A DNA stretch of 10,091 nucleotides, from NCBI GenBank assembly GCA_043800975.1, contig JAZDMK010000221.1, positions 1 through 10,091 on the forward strand, given 5' to 3'. Below the pieces are notes generated by a model, which worked only from the letters and a program-made list of their open reading frames with translations, ran no database searches and was not told the DNA's origin. Shown here piece after piece: positions 8,194-10,091 of the stretch. The position numbers were made by a program, and so were the translations under genes. This DNA is from JAZDMK01 sp043800975. Its GTDB lineage: Bacteria > Bacteroidota > Bacteroidia > Bacteroidales > JAHJDW01. Positions within the stretch are counted from its first letter, which is position 1, and each line of letters begins with the position of its first letter.

Positions 8194-8291
8194 AATGTTC
8201 GAGATCGAGGCTTTCGACATTAAAAAAAAGCGCAGTTTACTAGAATAAATGAGTATTTTTTTTAATTCGAGTAACGAAGAGTTCGGACATT
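8194..8291. repeat. Long imperfect palindrome in the convergent intergenic gap
   Basis: The two halves form a long interrupted hairpin. AATGT (8194-8198) pairs with ACATT (8287-8291), and the outer arm continues through 8199-8203 with 8282-8286 using G-U pairs. TCGA (8214-8217) pairs with TCGA (8267-8270). Eight A (8222-8229) pair with eight T (8256-8263). An inner arm at 8230-8239 pairs with 8246-8254 around a six-base loop. The middle of the outer arm (about 8207-8213) is unpaired. It has no open reading frame of note and lies between two converging stop codons. It may be a bidirectional transcription barrier or a copy of a dispersed intergenic repeat; a single copy cannot decide. Bases 8147-8193 before it show nothing recognisable. 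Confidence 0.65.
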
Positions 8292-8320
8292 ATGAACAAA
8301 CACTATTTGTGCATCATAAT
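8289..8320 (-). other. Small hairpin over the permease stop codon
   Basis: ATTATG (8289-8294) is complementary to CATAAT (8315-8320), and ACAAA (8296-8300) to TTTGT (8306-8310). The intervening five-base loop 8301-8305 contains the permease stop codon (minus-strand TAG at 8305-8303). The stem is AT-rich with an asymmetric internal loop, so it is weak. It abuts the long palindrome and could help protect or end the mRNA 3' end, or be chance. Confidence 0.3.
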
Positions 8321-9541
8321 GAAATCCTTATCATAACCGGGTTTTGTGGCCTGTCGGACAGGAAGCCATGATACAGCAAATCCGATAATAAACACGGTCA
8401 GAAATACAGAAACAAAATCGTAAACTTCCATGCTGACTGGATAAGCCGTAACTACAAAAGAACCCCCACCTTCAATAGATACAAGTCCAAACTGCATTTG
8501 TAAAAAACAAATTAATGCGCCAAGGCTCATTCCTATTAATGCTCCGATCATATTAATCAATACGCCTTCTATCATAAAAATCTGACGTATAGAACGACGG
8601 CTTGCTCCCAGGCTTTTTAAAATAAAAATATCTTTTTTCTTTTCGATGATTAGCATACTTAATGAACCGATAATGTTAAACACCGCTATCATCAGGATAA
8701 AGGAAAGGATAAGCCACACGGCCCATTTTTCAGATTTCATAACTTTGTACAGAAATTCGTGTTGCTGATAACGTGTCTTAACATCGAAATTGTTTCCTGC
8801 AGCCGCCTGAATTTTATCACGCATTTCATCCATATCTGCGTCAGGCAACAAACCAATTTCAACGGCACTTACTTCGTTTGAATAGCCTGTCAGTTCCCGT
8901 GCAAAGCGCAATGGTAACAAAACGTATTTGATATCAAAATCCTGTTGAATTGAAAAAATACCACAGGGAAAAATACTTTGGGAATTGAAAGCTTGCAACG
9001 GGTCGTATGAAACAGACTCCAGTTTTTTGGGAACATACAGAGTAAGTGGGTTTGAAAAATCGCTGATATTAGCCGAAAGATAATAAGCCACACCCTGCCC
9101 CAGTATAGCAAAGTTGGCACTTTTATTTTCAATCTGGGCTGTTCCTTCGCTCACCATGGAATCGATACCTGTCATCATGCGAAATTCAGGTTCAACTCCT
9201 TTTATCGTTGCAATGTATTCTCTGTCTTTATATTTTATTAATGCATTTTCTTCAATCGTTTGTGTATAATAGGCAACTTCCGGCATAGCACGCACAGAGG
9301 GTGAAATAGAGGCTGGATCAAACAGGCGTCCTTCTTTTAATGTGATTTTTATTTCCGGATCAAAGGAATTGTACAGGGAAACAATCAGGTTTTCAAAACC
9401 ATTGAAAACCGAAAGAACAATGATCAGCGCCATGGAGCCAATCGTAACGCCAACAACCGATACCAGCGAAACAATATTAATAATGTTGTGCGATTTTTTT
9501 GAACGCAGATAACGCTTTGCTATAAAAAGTGAAAACTTCAT
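8303..9541 (-). CDS. ABC transporter permease, LolC/LolE/FtsX (MacB-like) family
   Basis: This 412-residue inner-membrane permease has the layout of the LolC/LolE lipoprotein-release family. A short cytoplasmic N-terminus with FIAKRYLRSKKSHNIINIVS (6-25) leads into membrane helix 1 (about 22-46). A large periplasmic domain follows (about 48-270), then three C-terminal helices at about 273-298, 321-347 and 374-395 that form the FtsX domain. The cytoplasmic loop IEKKKDIFILKSLGASRRSIRQIFMIEG (299-326) is the family's ATPase-contacting region. The length is normal and the ATG at 9541 gives the usual MKFSLFIAKRYL start. No ABC ATPase (LolD-like) gene is in the window, so the partner is encoded elsewhere. 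It starts 25 bases after the upstream methyltransferase stop with no promoter seen between, so the two probably share a transcript. The natural substrate is not shown; outer-membrane lipoproteins are the likely one by family analogy. Confidence 0.9.
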   Translation of the reverse strand: MKFSLFIAKRYLRSKKSHNIINIVSLVSVVGVTIGSMALIIVLSVFNGFENLIVSLYNSFDPEIKITLKEGRLFDPASISPSVRAMPEVAYYTQTIEENALIKYKDREYIATIKGVEPEFRMMTGIDSMVSEGTAQIENKSANFAILGQGVAYYLSANISDFSNPLTLYVPKKLESVSYDPLQAFNSQSIFPCGIFSIQQDFDIKYVLLPLRFARELTGYSNEVSAVEIGLLPDADMDEMRDKIQAAAGNNFDVKTRYQQHEFLYKVMKSEKWAVWLILSFILMIAVFNIIGSLSMLIIEKKKDIFILKSLGASRRSIRQIFMIEGVLINMIGALIGMSLGALICFLQMQFGLVSIEGGGSFVVTAYPVSMEVYDFVSVFLTVFIIGFAVSWLPVRQATKPGYDKDFIMMHK

Positions 9542-9566
9542 TTTTCACATTGTATAAATAGATGCA

Positions 9567-10091
9567 TTACTTCCATGCTTTCACAAGCAGCCCTGTACCG
9601 CCTTTGTGCTGTATTACCGTATCGAGATAATTCAGAAATACAAAAAAAGGAAAGGTAATCAGATACCAGAAAGGAAGCAAAATGAAAAACAATTTGGATA
9701 TGCCCAGCATTTTAATCGGAATTTTCATGGAGAGGACCCATGCAATATGACCGGGTTTACCATACGTATAGTATGCTTCGGTAGAAGAAAAACCAGCATC
9801 TGTTAATTGTTTTTGAACGGCTTCTTTATTATATCCGTTACGCACGTGTTCGCCAATAAATGATCCGTCGTCGTGGTCATGTGCATCGGAACCGCCCAGA
9901 TCGGAAGGTGTTGACACCAATAGCATTCCGCCTGTTCGCAACGAAGTATAAAAGTTTTTAAAAACGATGTTGTCGTCTTCGATATGCTCCATCACATCAA
10001 CGCAGATGATCAAATCGAATGAATCAGGGTTTGAAAAAGTTGTCAGATCTGCTTGTGCAAAATGGATATTGTGTTTATCAATTTTTCTGAA
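9567..10091 (-). CDS. Class I SAM-dependent methyltransferase with hydrophobic C-terminal segment (5' partial)
   Basis: The frame runs in from the right edge of the window without a start; the visible 174 residues begin FRKIDKHNIHFAQADLTTF. The TTG at 10013 is internal. The fragment carries the later half of a Rossmann-type methyltransferase core: the acidic-loop region AQADLTTF, the post-II motif FDLIICVDVMEHIEDD, and the strand-4/5 segment LRTGGMLLVSTPSDLGG. The glycine-rich SAM-binding motif I lies beyond the edge. The substrate is unknown; the CVDVMEHI pattern is like UbiE/Methyltransf_11 and Methyltransf_23 proteins. After the catalytic core comes a strongly hydrophobic stretch (LGISKLFFILLPFWYLITFPFFVFLNYLD), enough for a membrane hairpin or one helix, so the enzyme may be membrane-bound. 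It is upstream of and probably co-transcribed with the permease. Confidence 0.85.
   Translation of the reverse strand, partial: FRKIDKHNIHFAQADLTTFSNPDSFDLIICVDVMEHIEDDNIVFKNFYTSLRTGGMLLVSTPSDLGGSDAHDHDDGSFIGEHVRNGYNKEAVQKQLTDAGFSSTEAYYTYGKPGHIAWVLSMKIPIKMLGISKLFFILLPFWYLITFPFFVFLNYLDTVIQHKGGTGLLVKAWK

Noticed and set aside
10011..10013. TTG (minus strand) as start of the methyltransferase
   Set aside because: The frame continues to the window edge and the upstream residues complete the expected methyltransferase strand, so the true start lies outside.

Overview
The window looks like a chromosomal segment of a member of the Bacteroidota. The evidence is a SprA-family outer-membrane protein (the type IX secretion translocon, confined to this phylum), the sprA-gcvH-vanZ gene order seen in Bacteroidota, and two promoter candidates matching the phylum's TTTG / TAnnTTTG pattern. 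Base composition is moderately AT-rich throughout, and nothing suggests recent transfer. I see no IS element, tRNA, rRNA, CRISPR array or prophage gene. I cannot name the genus.

Left part, plus strand (1-6780): the 3' four-fifths or so of sprA (its 5' end lies outside the window), then gcvH (lipoyl carrier of the glycine cleavage system) with its own promoter candidate, then a small VanZ-like membrane protein. A strong intrinsic-terminator-like hairpin between gcvH and vanZ ends five bases before the vanZ start codon.

Middle, plus strand (6781-8146): ackA (acetate kinase) as a single transcription unit, with a consensus Bacteroidota promoter and a clear terminator. No phosphotransacetylase gene is next to it here.

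Right part, minus strand (8303-10091): a class I SAM-dependent methyltransferase (5' end outside the window), followed 25 bases later by a LolC/LolE/FtsX-type ABC transporter permease, probably in one operon. This operon converges on ackA. The 204-base gap between the two stop codons holds the ackA terminator and a roughly 98-base imperfect palindrome, with a further small hairpin over the permease stop codon.

The protein-coding content is familiar. The points most worth a second look are non-coding: the terminator-like hairpin pressed against vanZ and the long palindrome in the convergent gap. I did not find an undescribed multi-gene system.
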